From positions 4,712,001-4,776,000 of the forward strand of contig CP136490.1 of assembly GCA_032768795.1 (NCBI GenBank): a stretch of DNA of 64,000 nucleotides, given 5' to 3'. Source of the stretch: Tremella fuciformis (taxonomy: Eukaryota; Basidiomycota; Tremellomycetes; Tremellales; Tremellaceae). The notes beneath the pieces were generated by a model, which was not told where the DNA came from, did not search any database, and was given only the letters and a program-made list of their open reading frames with translations. Position numbers and translations under genes: made by a program. Positions 9,815 to 23,586 of this stretch are shown one piece after another. Position 1 is the stretch's first letter. Every line of letters starts with the position of its first letter.

Positions 9815-11149
9815 ATGGGCAAGACACCGTTACTCGATCTTCACCCTCTGACACTTTCGGTGAGCACCCTTACCCGTCTCAGGCGATAAGCTGAGTCCAA
9901 GGACATACCCGATCCAGAGTCGCAGGCATTCTCCGACTTTCTCGACGAGCACTTTGACTATGGCGAGCGACTGATAGACTCCATGTCGTGAGATTTGCCA
10001 TTTTCTGGATGAGGGGTCGTCTGACAGAGCAGGAAATGGAAGAAACACAGTGTCAAAGTCAACGGCACGGTGCAGATCATCAACCTCGCCAACTCGGCTG
10101 GATGCAACGAGGTGAGGCGGTCTCTGGCTCTATCAGCTCTACGCTGACGCCCAGGCAAAGAAAGAGTTGGGACTGAAAGAGTACTGGTGCGGCCGATCAT
10201 CGATCCATACCACCGATGTACCCCTCAGACGCTCGATATCCCACCGCGGCTCGGTCTACAACCCCATGAACCTCGTCAGGACCGTCTCGCGGTATATACA
10301 TGACACGCCCGCTGCGGCCACATCGCCCGGACCGCCCGAAGGGTCTGGTCGGCGCAACAAACCGAACGGCCATGTCAATGGCGACGCGCATGAAGAACAC
10401 GAGGAGATAGTGGCGCCAGTACCGGTACATGCTGGCGATGGAGGAGAAGAGGACGAGGTGGCCAGACAGGCAAAGGTCATGAAGCAGGATCCGCACGGGT
10501 TGTACGAGCGATTCCGAAGAGGACTACTCGAGTACCACTCTGAGGCGAGTGATCTCCTTACTTGACCTAGCGTGGTGGCTGACCCGCAGAATGAGCGGGA
10601 ATACATCGAAGCATGTCGGGAGACAGAGTGTCTGGAGACCTTCCAACCGCACGTAGCCGAGGTCTGGCGTTTGACCTACAAGACACCGCCGCCGACCAAC
10701 CCGAGAACATTCGTCGTGCTGCTGCTGTCGCGGGAGCTGAGAACCGATCCGAAAGGTCAGAGGGAGTTCATGAACAGTATGTTGTCCGGCTAGACCTGGG
10801 CGAAGCAAGCTGATCGCAGTCTCCATACCCTTCGAGCACCCCAAATGCCCCGCAAAGCAAGGAGCCGAGAAGGCGAGAGTACGCGGCAAATACGTTTCTG
10901 CGGAGCGCGTGAGAGAGCTGGACAACGGCATGAAGGTCGAGTGGAAGATGGCGACGAGCTCCGATGCCGGCGGGAATATCCCACGCTTCATGACCAACTC
11001 CTCGTTGCCGAACAGCATCTCGGAAGACGTGCCAAGTTTCTTGAAGTGGATGGTGGGTCCGCTCAGCTCATGGCTGGAACGAGCTGACACGATAGGTGTC
11101 GCGCTTCCCAGAAGGCGGCGAGGTGGACTCGCATCCGGCGCCTCAATGA
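9815..11149 (+). CDS. DUF3074 (START-like) domain protein
   Basis: Exons are 9815-9859, 9902-9987, 10033-10111, 10155-10544, 10590-10776, 10820-11052 and 11096-11149 (357 aa). The layout matches fungal DUF3074 proteins, which have a START/Bet v1-like fold thought to bind a lipid: KEYWCGRSSIHTTD early, ETFQPHVAEVWRLTY in the middle, and FVVLLLSREL, ISIPFEHPK and SFLKWM late. A Pro/Gly/Asp-rich linker of about 60 residues sits between the halves. The intron after 10544 starts with GC (GAG|GCGAGT); both GT alternatives break the frame. The start MGKTPLLDLHPL is the first ATG of the conserved frame. The biological role is unknown. Confidence 0.78.
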
Positions 11150-11229
11150 ATTTTCGTGTGATACAGTGTTTTGGTGTTTGAATTCTGTTGCATACCATCG
11201 TGCTTGTCCCTCTTCACTCTTGCTAGAGG

Positions 11230-11780
11230 CTACAGCTCGTCGACGAACCTGTTCTTGATGCCGAGCAACTCGACCTCAAAAATGAGCGTCGACGAAGGGG
11301 GAATGACAGGCGGGTGGCCTCGCACACCTGCAAATTTAGATGCTGCTTTGTCGGAAAGGGGACATACCATAGCCCATATCGGGAGGAATGGTCAGCTTGC
11401 GCTTCTCGCCAACACACATGTCCTGCAGTCCCTGGTCCCAGCCTTTGATCACCTGTCCCGCACCGACTGCGCATCAGCCTGATCCTCATCGCTTCCGGGA
11501 TCGGCACGCACGAGTGAACTCGAATGGCTGATTGCGGTCGAGAGACGAATCAAACTTGCTCCCGTCACTGGCGAGGATCCCTGTATAGCTAAAATCAGCT
11601 CGGCGTGCTAAACCTATAACAGACGCACTGCATGCTGAGCTTGTCCCCCTTTTGCGTCTTGAGTGGGCATTCGTCGGGCTTGTACTTGACGCCGATTTGC
11701 AGCTTCGAGCTGTCTTTGACGGCCAGCACTAGGGCCACGCAGGCGAGGAGGGCAAAGAGCAGCGAGCGAAGGGAGGACAT
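11230..11780 (-). CDS. FKBP2: ER FKBP-type peptidyl-prolyl isomerase
   Basis: Minus-strand exons are 11629-11780, 11512-11588, 11368-11466 and 11230-11327 (141 aa). Residues 1-20 form a signal peptide ([14 protein letters not shown]). The rest is a single FKBP domain: [52 protein letters not shown] and [12 protein letters not shown]. It catalyses cis-trans prolyl isomerisation in the secretory pathway and should bind FK506/rapamycin-type ligands, as FKBP2/Fpr2 proteins do. The C-terminus is RFVDEL, a variant of the HDEL/KDEL retrieval signal. It lies 80 bp from, and tail-to-tail with, the DUF3074 gene. Confidence 0.92.
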
Positions 11781-11941
11781 TATGTGAGGTGATAGAGATG
11801 GAGCGAGAGCAACTCTATTGAAGGCAATATAGACGCGAGCGATCCGCGTCCACGTATCGCATCGCTTCGGCCCGGTCGGCGTGGCGGTTCTGAATATCGC
11901 CTCAAGCAGTGTGCCTTCTGTGAAAGGCAAGTTGTGGAAGA

Positions 11942-12842
11942 TCATGCATGCCCATGTTCCAAATGAGCACTTTCAAGCTGACGCGATACATAGCCCGGCC
12001 GCCCACCCCATCCATCCCTTCTCGGTGGAGAAGGTCGCATCCCATACACCTCTATATCCCTCAAGATCGCCCCAATAGCCTGTGGGGTCCAAACCACCGG
12101 CTGCTGATTCTCATACAGCCCAAACAGCCTGTCAAACCCTTCGCCCCCATCAGGCATAGGCGGCCTCATCTGCCGGCTCATCTGCTCGAGCACGCGGCGG
12201 CCCGTCTCGAGGTCCGGAATGGTAGGATGGGACGTCCGGAGGTTTATACGCCGCTCGAGCGAGTCGAGCGGTACGAATAGCGTCAGAGCCCATATTTGCG
12301 GCCGAGGCGAGTGTCCATAGGCGATCCTGATAAAGTGCGCGCGTTGCCTGTTGGCCGGTCAGCACACGGCATAGCCAGCGGTCGAGTAAGGGCAGAGCAT
12401 TGCGGCAAGGAGTGGACGCACGCCGGGTCAAAGTTGCAACGGTCGACCACGACGCTGTGCCCTTCTCGTAGAGCTTGGCGAACTACTTCTTCGCACTCTT
12501 GTCGTCGGCGAGAAGGTGCGTCGTCCTGCGATGCACGGACCCATCGGCGGCGCGGCAGCGCCACGGAGTGAGCGGTGGCATCGGTTCCGGTGCAGCCTCG
12601 TACTGGATCGCTTGCATGCAGTCCAGAGTTGGAGCTCAGTAGCCCCTCGCAGAAGGTCGACTTCCCCGAGCCGGGCAGACCGACCAGGATGAGCAAGATC
12701 TGCGGCTACTGAGTGAGCAGTCTGCGGAGGGTCTTTAGCTCACCTCCGCCGGCTTTGCGTCAAGAGATGGGTCATGGTTCATGTTCAGCTCAGTCTCTTT
12801 TTGAGCAGTGTCCGTGGCGCCATGGCGACCATGTTGGGCCAT
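11942..12842 (-). CDS. P-loop (PNK/AAA_33-like) kinase
   Basis: Minus-strand exons are 12744-12842, 12422-12699 and 11942-12347 (260 aa). Exon 2 begins ILLILVGLPGSGKSTF, a Walker A motif, and includes WVRASQDDAPSRR and VVVDRCNFDPAQR. This arrangement is typical of polynucleotide-kinase-like P-loop proteins (AAA_33), such as the kinase module of aprataxin/PNKP relatives. No HIT or phosphatase module is visible. The C-terminal half is helical and unfamiliar. The substrate cannot be told from sequence. The start is uncertain: MAQHG at 12842 is used, while MNHDP at 12782 would remove 20 residues; the Walker A lies downstream of either. Confidence 0.7.
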
Positions 12843-13046
12843 TCGCCCCGCTTCAACAGCTACAGTCGACGCCAAGGGGGAGCTCGTCGTGCGCAGAGGT
12901 CTGAATGTCGCTTGTTCGGCAGAGCGGCGATGTCCGCCCAGCCACTGCGTCACAACTCGTCTCACACTTCACAGACCCCTCCTTTTGATGAATGACATCT
13001 CATCGTATCCGGCCCATCTAGACAGCATCCATGCTTGGGCAGCAAG

Positions 13047-14153
13047 ATGGACGATGGAGGCACAGAGCTGGTCGAGGCTTATGGTGAGGATCTCGCGTCG
13101 AGGAAGCACATTTTCTGACCTCCTTCCAGATTACCTCTTCAAGTTCATCGTCGTAGGTGAGCTGTCCACATCCTGAGACAAGACACAGCTCACTGCTAGG
13201 TGAGGCAGGGACGGGGAAGTCTTGCTTGTTGTACCACTGCATACATGAGACATGTCAGCTCGTCCGTCGTGGGAAACCATAGCTGATCTTCAGTCAAAGA
13301 GCATTCCGCACACACGATAGGGGTCGAGTTTTCCAGTCGGACGCTGAGAATAGGAGATAGGAACATCAAATTACAGGTTGAGCTGTTCAAGACTTCTCTA
13401 GCAAGTAGCTGAGAGCAGCTGTGGGACACGGCGGGTCAAGAACGCTTTAGATCGGTGACTCGGTCGTATTACCGTTCGTATTCAGTTCCATCATGGCAAG
13501 CTGTTCTGACGAAGTAAGGTGGCGCTGCGGGGGCTATCATTGTCTACGACATCACCTCGTGAGCTTCTTGAATCTGCACCGTACCGAAGCTCATGTTCAG
13601 ACGGCAGTCTTTCGTCAACCTGAACAAGTGGCTCACCGACTGTCGTGCTTTGGCTTCGCCTCATCTTGTCGCGGTACTTGTTGGCAACAAGCTGGACAAG
13701 GAGGAGGAACGAGAAGTGGAGTACATCGAAGGGTCGCGGTGGGCCCAAGAGAATGGTGTGTGGCAATTTTCAAACTCCCTCGACCATACTGCGGTGGCCG
13801 CCCCCCTCGTCCTCCATGGGCTAGGCGAGCCTTGAGCAAGAGATGACGCAGCGAGGTAGTAGCACGCAGTGTGCTGACAGATAGGCCTGCTGTTTGTCGA
13901 GGTTTCCTCGTTGACCGGGGAGAACGTCACAACGCCGTTCCTATTGGCTGCACGAGAGATTCTCGCCTCCATCGACTCGGGCGCTCTCGATCCCGAATCA
14001 CCCGGCACAGGCATCAGCTACGGCGAGCGCCAGCTGCGCGCAGTCGGGAGCAGTTCGCGTCTCAGCATGGCATTCGGACGAACAGGCAAAAGACGGCGGA
14101 GAGACAGTGTGAGCCTTCGCGAGATGGTGGGAGGGAACCGGTGCAGCTGCTGA
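13047..14153 (+). CDS. RAB4: Rab4-type small GTPase
   Basis: Exons are 13047-13083, 13130-13156, 13200-13253, 13294-13376, 13419-13473, 13519-13558, 13601-13755 and 13885-14153 (239 aa). The motifs are complete: G1 GEAGTGKS, switch [15 protein letters not shown]3 [19 protein letters not shown]4 GNKLD and G5 SSLTGEN. The region [19 protein letters not shown] matches the Rab4 subfamily (early/recycling endosome). It ends CSC, a digeranylgeranylation motif. Exons are very short, the smallest 27 nt, and one intron uses the donor GTTCGT. Subfamily assignment is by recognition of the ELDPE-GTGISYG segment. The promoter is shared with the divergent kinase gene. Confidence 0.9.
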
Positions 14154-14641
14154 GGTCTGTGTTCTTTGCTGTTGGTGCAGGGGTGTTGTATATAATGTAC
14201 GTCTCGGCGCGGTATGCTCCTATAATGCCAGCTCACCTGCTTGTATGCTCCGTGACCCACTGACGACCATCGCTACGAGTTGGTCGGTTTTAGTCGGACC
14301 TTGACCGGTTAGGGAGGTTAACCGGGCTGATCACCTCTTTCTTTCGCTCGCCTCTTTGGGTGTAACTCTCTGCCTGCCTGCCAATGACTTCACTCGTCTC
14401 TCGACTCGGACGCGGCAATGCAAGCCCCATGCCATGCTACATATACCACCTCCCCCGCTCCTCAAACTACCAAACACCCATCGCGTGTTGATAGGAAGAC
14501 CGCTCGTGGCAACTTGAGCTCCGACCACCTCACCTTTACCCAATTTGGTCTTCCGCCACACGCGTCTACACGATCGCGCTACCAATATTCGCTACAATCT
14601 GAGCCCCCATCTTCCCTTTTCGTGCTCACTACCTGTACACG
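14154..14641. other. intergenic, 488 bp
   Basis: This is the 3' flank of RAB4 and promoter of SFC1. A pyrimidine-rich leader precedes the SFC1 ATG. I see no gene or RNA structure. Confidence 0.5.
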
Positions 14642-15990
14642 ATGTCCAGCACCACCAGCAAACCTTTCGGCGGCGGGCGCACAGGCGACAGGATAGCTCC
14701 GCCCCCCAAGGGAGCCAAGGAGAAGGTCCCTCTCAGCACGCACCTCATCGCTGGCGGCGTCGCTGGTCTCGCCGAGGCTCTAGCATGGTGAGCCGCTCGA
14801 GTGGTCCAGAGTAGATCATGGCTGATGTCAGTCACCCCCTCGACACGATTAAAGTGCGAATGCAGCTGTCCCGTTCTCGGAAAGCCAGAGGGGTGAGCTG
14901 AGCTATACCCCCTTGCAAGAGCCACCGCAGCTGACGCCGTAGCTCAAACCGCTTGGATTCTTCGCCACAGGTCGACAGATCGCTGCCCGCGAAACGCCCC
15001 TCGGTCTGTACAAGGGGCTTGGGGCGGTCATCTCGGGTATTGTGCCGAAGATGGCTATTCGCTTTGCATCTTTCGAGAGTGCGTCTTCCCCCTTCCACAG
15101 TTTTGTCTGTTTTGGAGGGCTGATCGCAGCCTACAAGGGCTGGATGACAGGGAGCGACGGCAAGATCTCCCCGAGCGGCACGTTCCTTGCTGGTCTGGGC
15201 GCCGGCGCGACAGAAGCAGTGGCGGTCGTCACCCCCATGGAGGTGATCAAGATCCGTCTACAGGCACAACAACGTCAGTCCTTCCGCCCTCGCAGTCGCC
15301 TTCACAGTACTGACTCTCAGATTCGCTCGCCGACCCGCTCGATATACCGAGATACCGCAATGCGGCCCATGCGGCATTCACCATCGTCCGCGAAGAGGGC
15401 ATCATGACGCTCTACAGAGGTGTCACGCTCACCGCCCTGCGTCAAGCGACCAATCAGGGTGAGCCTTGCCCTTCTCTACACAGCACCGTCTGAACGTCAG
15501 GTGTCAACTTTACCGCATATCAACAATTCAAAAAGCTTGCATTGCAATACCAGCCCCAATACGCCGCCACGGGCGAGCTGCCCAGTTGGCAGACCATGCT
15601 GATCGGACTCGTCTCGGGCGCCATGGGCCCGTTTTCCAATGCCCCCATTGATACCATCAAAACGTACGTACTTCCTCACAGTTTCCGGAGAGAGCAACGC
15701 TGATGAGTCAGGCGGATACAGAAAGCGTCCAAGATCGAGGGCGAATCTTCCTTGAAATGCTTTACACGGGTGACGGGCGAGCTGTTCAAGAATGAGGGAG
15801 TGAGCGCGTTCTACAAAGGCATCACACCCCGAGTGTTGCGTGTCGCACCCGGCCAAGCGATCGTCTTTACCGTCAGTCATGCCGCTATTCTCTGTGCGTG
15901 GCTCTTGCTGACGTGTAGGTGTACGAGCGTATGAAAGGCCTGATCGACCGATTCAAAGAGTCTGGCCTGGGCGCCGACTACGAAGAATAG
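14642..15990 (+). CDS. SFC1: mitochondrial succinate/fumarate carrier
   Basis: Exons are 14642-14787, 14832-14892, 14943-15078, 15130-15273, 15321-15458, 15501-15663, 15712-15871 and 15919-15990 (339 aa). Three carrier repeats are present, each with a PX(D/E)XX(K/R) signature: HPLDTIKVR, TPMEVIKIR and APIDTIKTR. The stretch LYKGLGAVISGIVPKMAIRF is characteristic of the Sfc1/Acr1 subfamily, which exchanges cytosolic succinate for matrix fumarate across the inner membrane and supports growth on C2 compounds. The length is normal. Every intron is 43-64 nt. Confidence 0.93.
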
Positions 15991-16119
15991 TCAGGGGAAG
16001 TTCAAAAGAGTCTTGGGCTTCCATCGAGGACATTGTCGCATGGCACAACACTCTGCATTGTACAACAAGAGCCAGCGGCTCGATGCAATATGTCCACGTC
16101 GACATGGATGAGAGAGACA

Positions 16120-17741
16120 CTAGATGTGACCCGAGTTGCGCAAATCTTCGTAGCGCCTCTGCCGGGCCTGCGAGCGCCAATCCCCATTACTCCCACCATT
16201 CTGCTCGCTCGGAGGCGGCTGCGTCGCACCCTTGGCCCCGAGCCCGCGCTTCTCGTTTCTCAGCTCCACCTCTATGGGCGCACTTCTGCCCGTCGCGTCC
16301 TTGCCCAGGCCTGAGCCTGGCGTCCAGCCCTGCGCAGCCATCATTGCCTGCGAGAACTTGCTCGGGCCCTCGGGTTTGGCGCTGACAATGATAGGCGGAG
16401 TATTGCTGTTGTTGCGATCTGGGGGCGTGGCCGTCTCCCTCAGTGGCGAGGCGGACGGGTGCATCTTCCTACGGATGGCCGAGCGGTCGATATACTCTCT
16501 ACTCGGCTCGCTTGATTCCTTCTTGCCGCTGCCCTTGGCGCCCCCGCCCGGGCCTTTCTGCAGGAGGACCTCTCGCAGACTCGCCATCTCGCGCTTGCGC
16601 TTGACCTCCCTGTTCTCCCTCCTCTGCGCGGAGTTCATGGCCCACGGCACGCCGCCGGGACCCAGTACTGCTGACGTCTCCTCCGCCTTTGCGGATGGCG
16701 GTGGTGAAGGAGCCTGCCCGTCGTCAAGGCGGATCTCGTTGTCGCCACGGAGCTGGCATGCGTCGCATGGCCACTGAGGGTGGATGTGGCAGCTGAAAGT
16801 CGTGGATCCCGCTTTGAGGCGACACATATGGGACAGCTTGGCAGGCTTGGAGGCTGTCTTTGGGTCCGACAGCCGATCAAACGCTGCTTTCGGGACTGGC
16901 GACCCGTTTGCGTGTCCACCTGGTTCTCGCTCCTCTGCGCTTGGCGCCACGAACGTTCCGTGCGTAGATCCTGGATCATCAGAACCACTCCAACTACTGT
17001 GGCGTACGACAAACCCATGTCTACCACCCACCAGCCTTCTCCTTCTTCCCCTTCGTCCGCCTCGTTGCCCACTTTACGCCAGTAGATGAGAGCGTGCGCC
17101 TTGCTCGCCGCCATCTCCCGCAGCCTCACTCGAGCCGTCCCGCCCCTCTCCACTCGATCTCGTCCCAGCTGCACACCCCCTTCTCTTGCGTCAATCACAG
17201 CGATCTGGCCCACCTCTAGGCACTCTGACTTCTGGACCACCAGCCGCAGAATATGCGCCGGCGTATCTTTCTTCTCCTCGTCCGCATCGGGCCGACGTGG
17301 AGGGTCGCGCGAGTACGCGTACAGATTCGGATCGTTGTAGTCCACTTTGGAGGCATAAGCGGGATGCCTGCCGCCAGAAGCAGAAGCGGGGGGTGCAGTT
17401 GCATCCTGGGCAGGTCGCGACCTGCTGGCGTAGACGGGATTCTTCTTCGGTGCGATCTTGGCCTGAGCATCGACCACCTTGGCCACTTGCGCGGGCTCCA
17501 TCAAGCCACCCCAGCCGACATCGTCCTCGATCTCGCCTTCCTCTTTCGACCCGTTGCTGTTGTGCGGGCCGCGAGCGGTCACGCCGTGCACTTGCGCGGA
17601 CGACGATGCGAAGGACCCGGCAGGCATGTACGACCATTGACCGGTGGCGGGATCGGGAATAGCGTACGTGTTCGAAGGCGCATGGTAGTACACGCCCTGT
17701 GCGGCGTCCCATACCCACGCGGCCTGGTCCATCGTGGTCAT
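16120..17741 (-). CDS. AGGF1-like OCRE/FHA/G-patch protein
   Basis: Two minus-strand exons, 17015-17741 and 16120-16970 (525 aa). The N-terminus has an OCRE-like aromatic repeat (WVWDAAQGVYYHAPSNTYA, then DPATGQWSYMP). An FHA domain spans about residues 165-260 (DMGSTHGTF at the exon junction). A G-patch lies at about 445-490 (AQGWTPGSGLGKDATGR, RGLGAKGA). This order matches AGGF1 and related nuclear proteins tied to mRNA processing: FHA binds phospho-Thr and G-patch activates DEAH helicases. A short Cys/His segment (CRLKAGSTTFSCHIHPQW) follows the FHA domain. The single intron is 44 nt and interrupts the FHA core. Confidence 0.82.
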
Positions 17742-17935
17742 TGCGCTTGGGACATGGTGTTCGAATGAAGTGCACTTTTGAAGCAGGTTCCAACAGCTGA
17801 GCCCCCTTTGTGGACTGAACGGAGATGGGCGGATCTCCGTGTGTCTATGGGGTCCCGCAACCAACCTGGAATTTTACGCACCTGCAAGCTGGTCTATACG
17901 TTGAGCTTAGAACACCGGTTTGCAGCTCGAGCAAC

Positions 17936-20117
<2,182 letters not shown>

Positions 20118-21387
20118 GACATGCAACAGAGTACAGTGTATCTATCGCGAAGAGGCTCTTCGCACGGTTTTCATGCCGAGTAATGCTGGCGGCGATCGAT
20201 GAGACCTTGTCGGCGGAGTTACGACCTCCGTTGATTGCGCTAAAGCATGAGCTAGTCACCATATCACCTGTTCGGCCCTTCAGCTAGCGATAAGGAGCAG
20301 CCTATGAGCTCTGCGTCTCTGTTATGGGTCACTGGAACCTCACGTCATCCCCCCTCGAGTACAGCCGAGGGTCAGTCACCGTTCCAGCAAGCGGTAGTGA
20401 CGAGAAAAAGTGGTCAGCCAGATCTCGGAGGAACCGCGGAAGAGCTTCTCTCCCCCCTGCCTGCACGCGACTAGGGTTGATCCATTGGCCCTCTGCCTCG
20501 CTGTGCATCATCTTGGACAGAGAATGAGCAGCGCGAGGCTGGGGGCTATGCATGCTTCTTTGCTATGTGACGATGATGCTGATCGGCTGACCGGAGTCTC
20601 CGTCACGTCATTTGAGAACGCGAGGACAAGGTTGTCCCTCGTCGTTTCGTTCCTCTCCTTGTGCCCTCCTGTTGTTCTTCTTCTTGCCGTGTCATTCTGT
20701 TGCCCGCTCGGCGGACGAGAGACGGAGCAGGTGCACAGAGTCAAGAATCAGGTGCCAGATCTGAACCCCTTGACATCGCCGTGTTCTCCTTGACTGCTTA
20801 GGCGGAATTGCCGAGGGGGACACGCTCAACATTTAGTCCCGGACGAACTTACGGACGGACACATCACATAGTCCAGCTGGCAGATTCCGAGTCCGACACC
20901 TCATCCATCGTTGACATCGCCTCTCATCCATTCCACGCGGCATAGCATCGTCTCGACTCCACTGTCCCCTCTGACATCGCATCGCATCGCAGTACAGCCC
21001 CCGCCGCCACTCGGCACCCTGCTCGACTCGCATTCCTTCCCTCGGCTCGGTCGAGCGTCCACCGACCCCCCCTGCCTCCGTCCTCCTTCCTTTGTTCCAG
21101 CGCGCTCGCGAGCGTGGTTCCCGTTTCGTCTGCGTCCCGTCGATCAAAGGAGCGACGTCTCGCTCTCCGTCCTGCCCGAGTCGCCGTGCGACTCTAGCCC
21201 CACCCGCTCGGGGGACGCACCTCGCCTGACCGACCGGACGCACAAGGAAGTCATGTACTTCGTCTTGCCACCCCGACCTTTTGTGCATATCAGCCCTTGA
21301 TTCCCGCTCTCACCTGTGTTTAGCCCCCAGACCCACCGACCGAGACGCCCACGTCGTCTGTGCATAGCATCCGAGTCTAGTCGAGCG
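20118..21387. other. intergenic/leader, 1.27 kb
   Basis: No protein gene is recognised. The 3' third (about 20,900-21,300) is C/T-rich and reads as a long 5' leader of the velvet gene, with several upstream ATGs. Long leaders are common for fungal regulators; this is inference. Confidence 0.5.
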
Positions 21388-23443
21388 ATGAGCGCCGTCC
21401 TTCTCACGCAGCCCGTGTCGATGTTCGACCGCGCCCAAGCCAGCCCGCCTGCCATCCACCTCAATCCCGCTGGATGGAAGCAGGAGCCCGACCTTCAGTG
21501 CAGGGATGACGGTGGCGGCGCAGGTGTGGTCGGGTGGGATGACTCCGACGTGAAGAAGCGGAAAGCCAAGCCTAGGTGAGATATACTTTGCTGGATCCGA
21601 TGGAATGCTGATTCCAGCCGGACATTTGTGATGAACATCTGGCAGCAGCCGGAGAGGGCACGTCTGTGCTCTTATAAGGAGGAGAACGAGACAAGTGCGT
21701 TGTTGCACACATCATCAGATCGAGCTCCAGCTGACCGACAGTCGACAGACGTCCCGTCGACCCTCCTCCAGTTGTCGAGGTGCGAAGTCTTGATGGGTTC
21801 AGGTGTGTACAATGACTCTATACGACTTGGACTGACATCCTGCAGTCAAGCCATCTACGATTCGTCGTCTCTTTTCGTCCGCGTCTCAATTGTGCAAGCT
21901 GTCCCGAGCAACGACGGCGAGCCTGCTTCGCCCATATTCGCTCCTGTACGCACCACCACCGGCGCCGATGCCACCGCTGGCGAGGTCATCCAGACCCCGG
22001 AGAAGCTCAAGGGCATGGATGGCCATCCTGCGTCGCTGTGCATCTTCGCCAAGCTTTCTGTCAGAGTCCCGGGCGTCTTCCGCCTCAAGTTTACTCTGTT
22101 CGAGACGAGCGAGTGAGTATGCCTCCGCTCACAAGAGGCGAGGCTGCGACTGGAATAGTCCCGCGCTGACGCTGCAGGAACGGCATCTGCGAAGTGGCGT
22201 ACATTATCTCGGACCCATTCGAAGTCTTCTCTCCGAAGCTTTTCAAGGGCATGCGAGAGTCCACGTCCCTGACGCGTCATTTGGCAGCTCAAGGCCTCAA
22301 AGTCAAGCTTAGGACAGACACGTCCGTCGGTCGACAGTAAGTGCACTTCATGCAAGCTCTATGATCCATCGCGCGTGGGCTGGGAACCGAGAGACCCTGA
22401 ATGCCGAGGTTACGGCTGACATCACAGATCCGAATCACGCCGTAGGGCGTCCGGTGCGGGTGCAGCTGGCCAAAAGTCAACTAGCTCAACGACTCTTGCA
22501 CATTCGGGCTCTCTTTCGTCCCCTCTGTCTTCATCAGACTTCAGCGTTGGATCTGCGACAGCTGCCTCGCGGTCCCGATCCAGCTCCTCTCATCATCACC
22601 ATCCCACCCTGCCTCAACCCCCTCCTCGATTGCCGCCTGCACCGTCTCCTGCTTTACGAACGACCAGTTCTTTGGTTTGGCGTAGCTCGCCCCATATCTC
22701 GCCCGACCTCGGTACAAGCTACGGGTCTGAACGGTACTTCAGCGGCGGCTCCGCGTCCACATCGGCTTCTGGCTCGAGGACAGGTTCGCCCAATGAGTAT
22801 GGCGGCCCGGGCAAGCGCATGCGTCTAGCGGGCGATGATGGAAGCATCCCATCACTGAGGGAGATTACCAGTCGCTTCGATCTCACATGTGAGTCAGCTG
22901 ACTCTTCTCAAAGACCAGAGTTGACGTTCAGCCACGTCGCCATCCTCGGATCTTTCCCAGTTCTCCCTATCCACTCCTCATCTAGCCGGCCGATCGCCTC
23001 ATCTACTCGCATCCCGGTCTGCCTCGTACGGCCACTCCCCACCTTCGTCGTCCTCATCCACGCCCCCTTCGGGTCGCTCTGCTGCGCCCTTCTCCCTTGT
23101 CCCTTCGACCTCCTCAACAAGGACTTCGTCCATTCTGTCCTCTGTGCATCCCGAGGCGTTTGACGCCCCACCAGTCGGTCGCCTCATGCTGGGAGGCGAC
23201 GACGGCATACCCCGGCTGCCCCTGCCGTCGGGCAACTTCATGCCTCCTCGGCTGTCCAACCTCCTGGTGGCAGAACCACCTGCCCTGCCGCCTCTTGAAT
23301 CACCCGCTTTAGGCGGATCATATTCCGCCCCAAGCACGTCGACCTCGTTTGTGGCGCCGCCTTTTGCCCGGTCCGCTGCCGACGTGGAGCACAAGGAGAT
23401 GCTCAAGACTGTCTTGCCGCCGATCTTGTCCAAGCCAATCTAG
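21388..23443 (+). CDS. velvet-domain transcriptional regulator
   Basis: Exons are 21388-21575, 21618-21694, 21742-21802, 21846-22112, 22178-22336, 22428-22888 and 22932-23443 (574 aa). The velvet fold is recognised by NIWQQPERARLC, IDRRPVDPPPVVEV, SSSLFVRVSIVQ, FAKLSVRVPGVFRLKFTLFE and ISDPFEVFSPKLFKGMREST. Velvet proteins are fungal DNA-binding regulators coupling development and secondary metabolism and work as homo- or heterodimers. The C-terminal half is Ser/Pro/His-rich and disordered, with KRMRL as a possible NLS. The subgroup (VosA, VelB, VelC or VeA) cannot be settled by eye: the N-terminal block looks VeA-like, the C-terminal block VosA/VelB-like. Confidence 0.9.
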
Positions 23444-23586
23444 CCTGGTCAGGTCTGGTGAGATGCAAAGACTCCTCGTTTGGACTTTTCAGTATCGTTG
23501 TCATCGTCCCGGTTGTATGCGTCATATACGACTGGCCCTAGGCGAATGTATGCAATACCAATGCATGACTAAGGAAATTACCCGGA

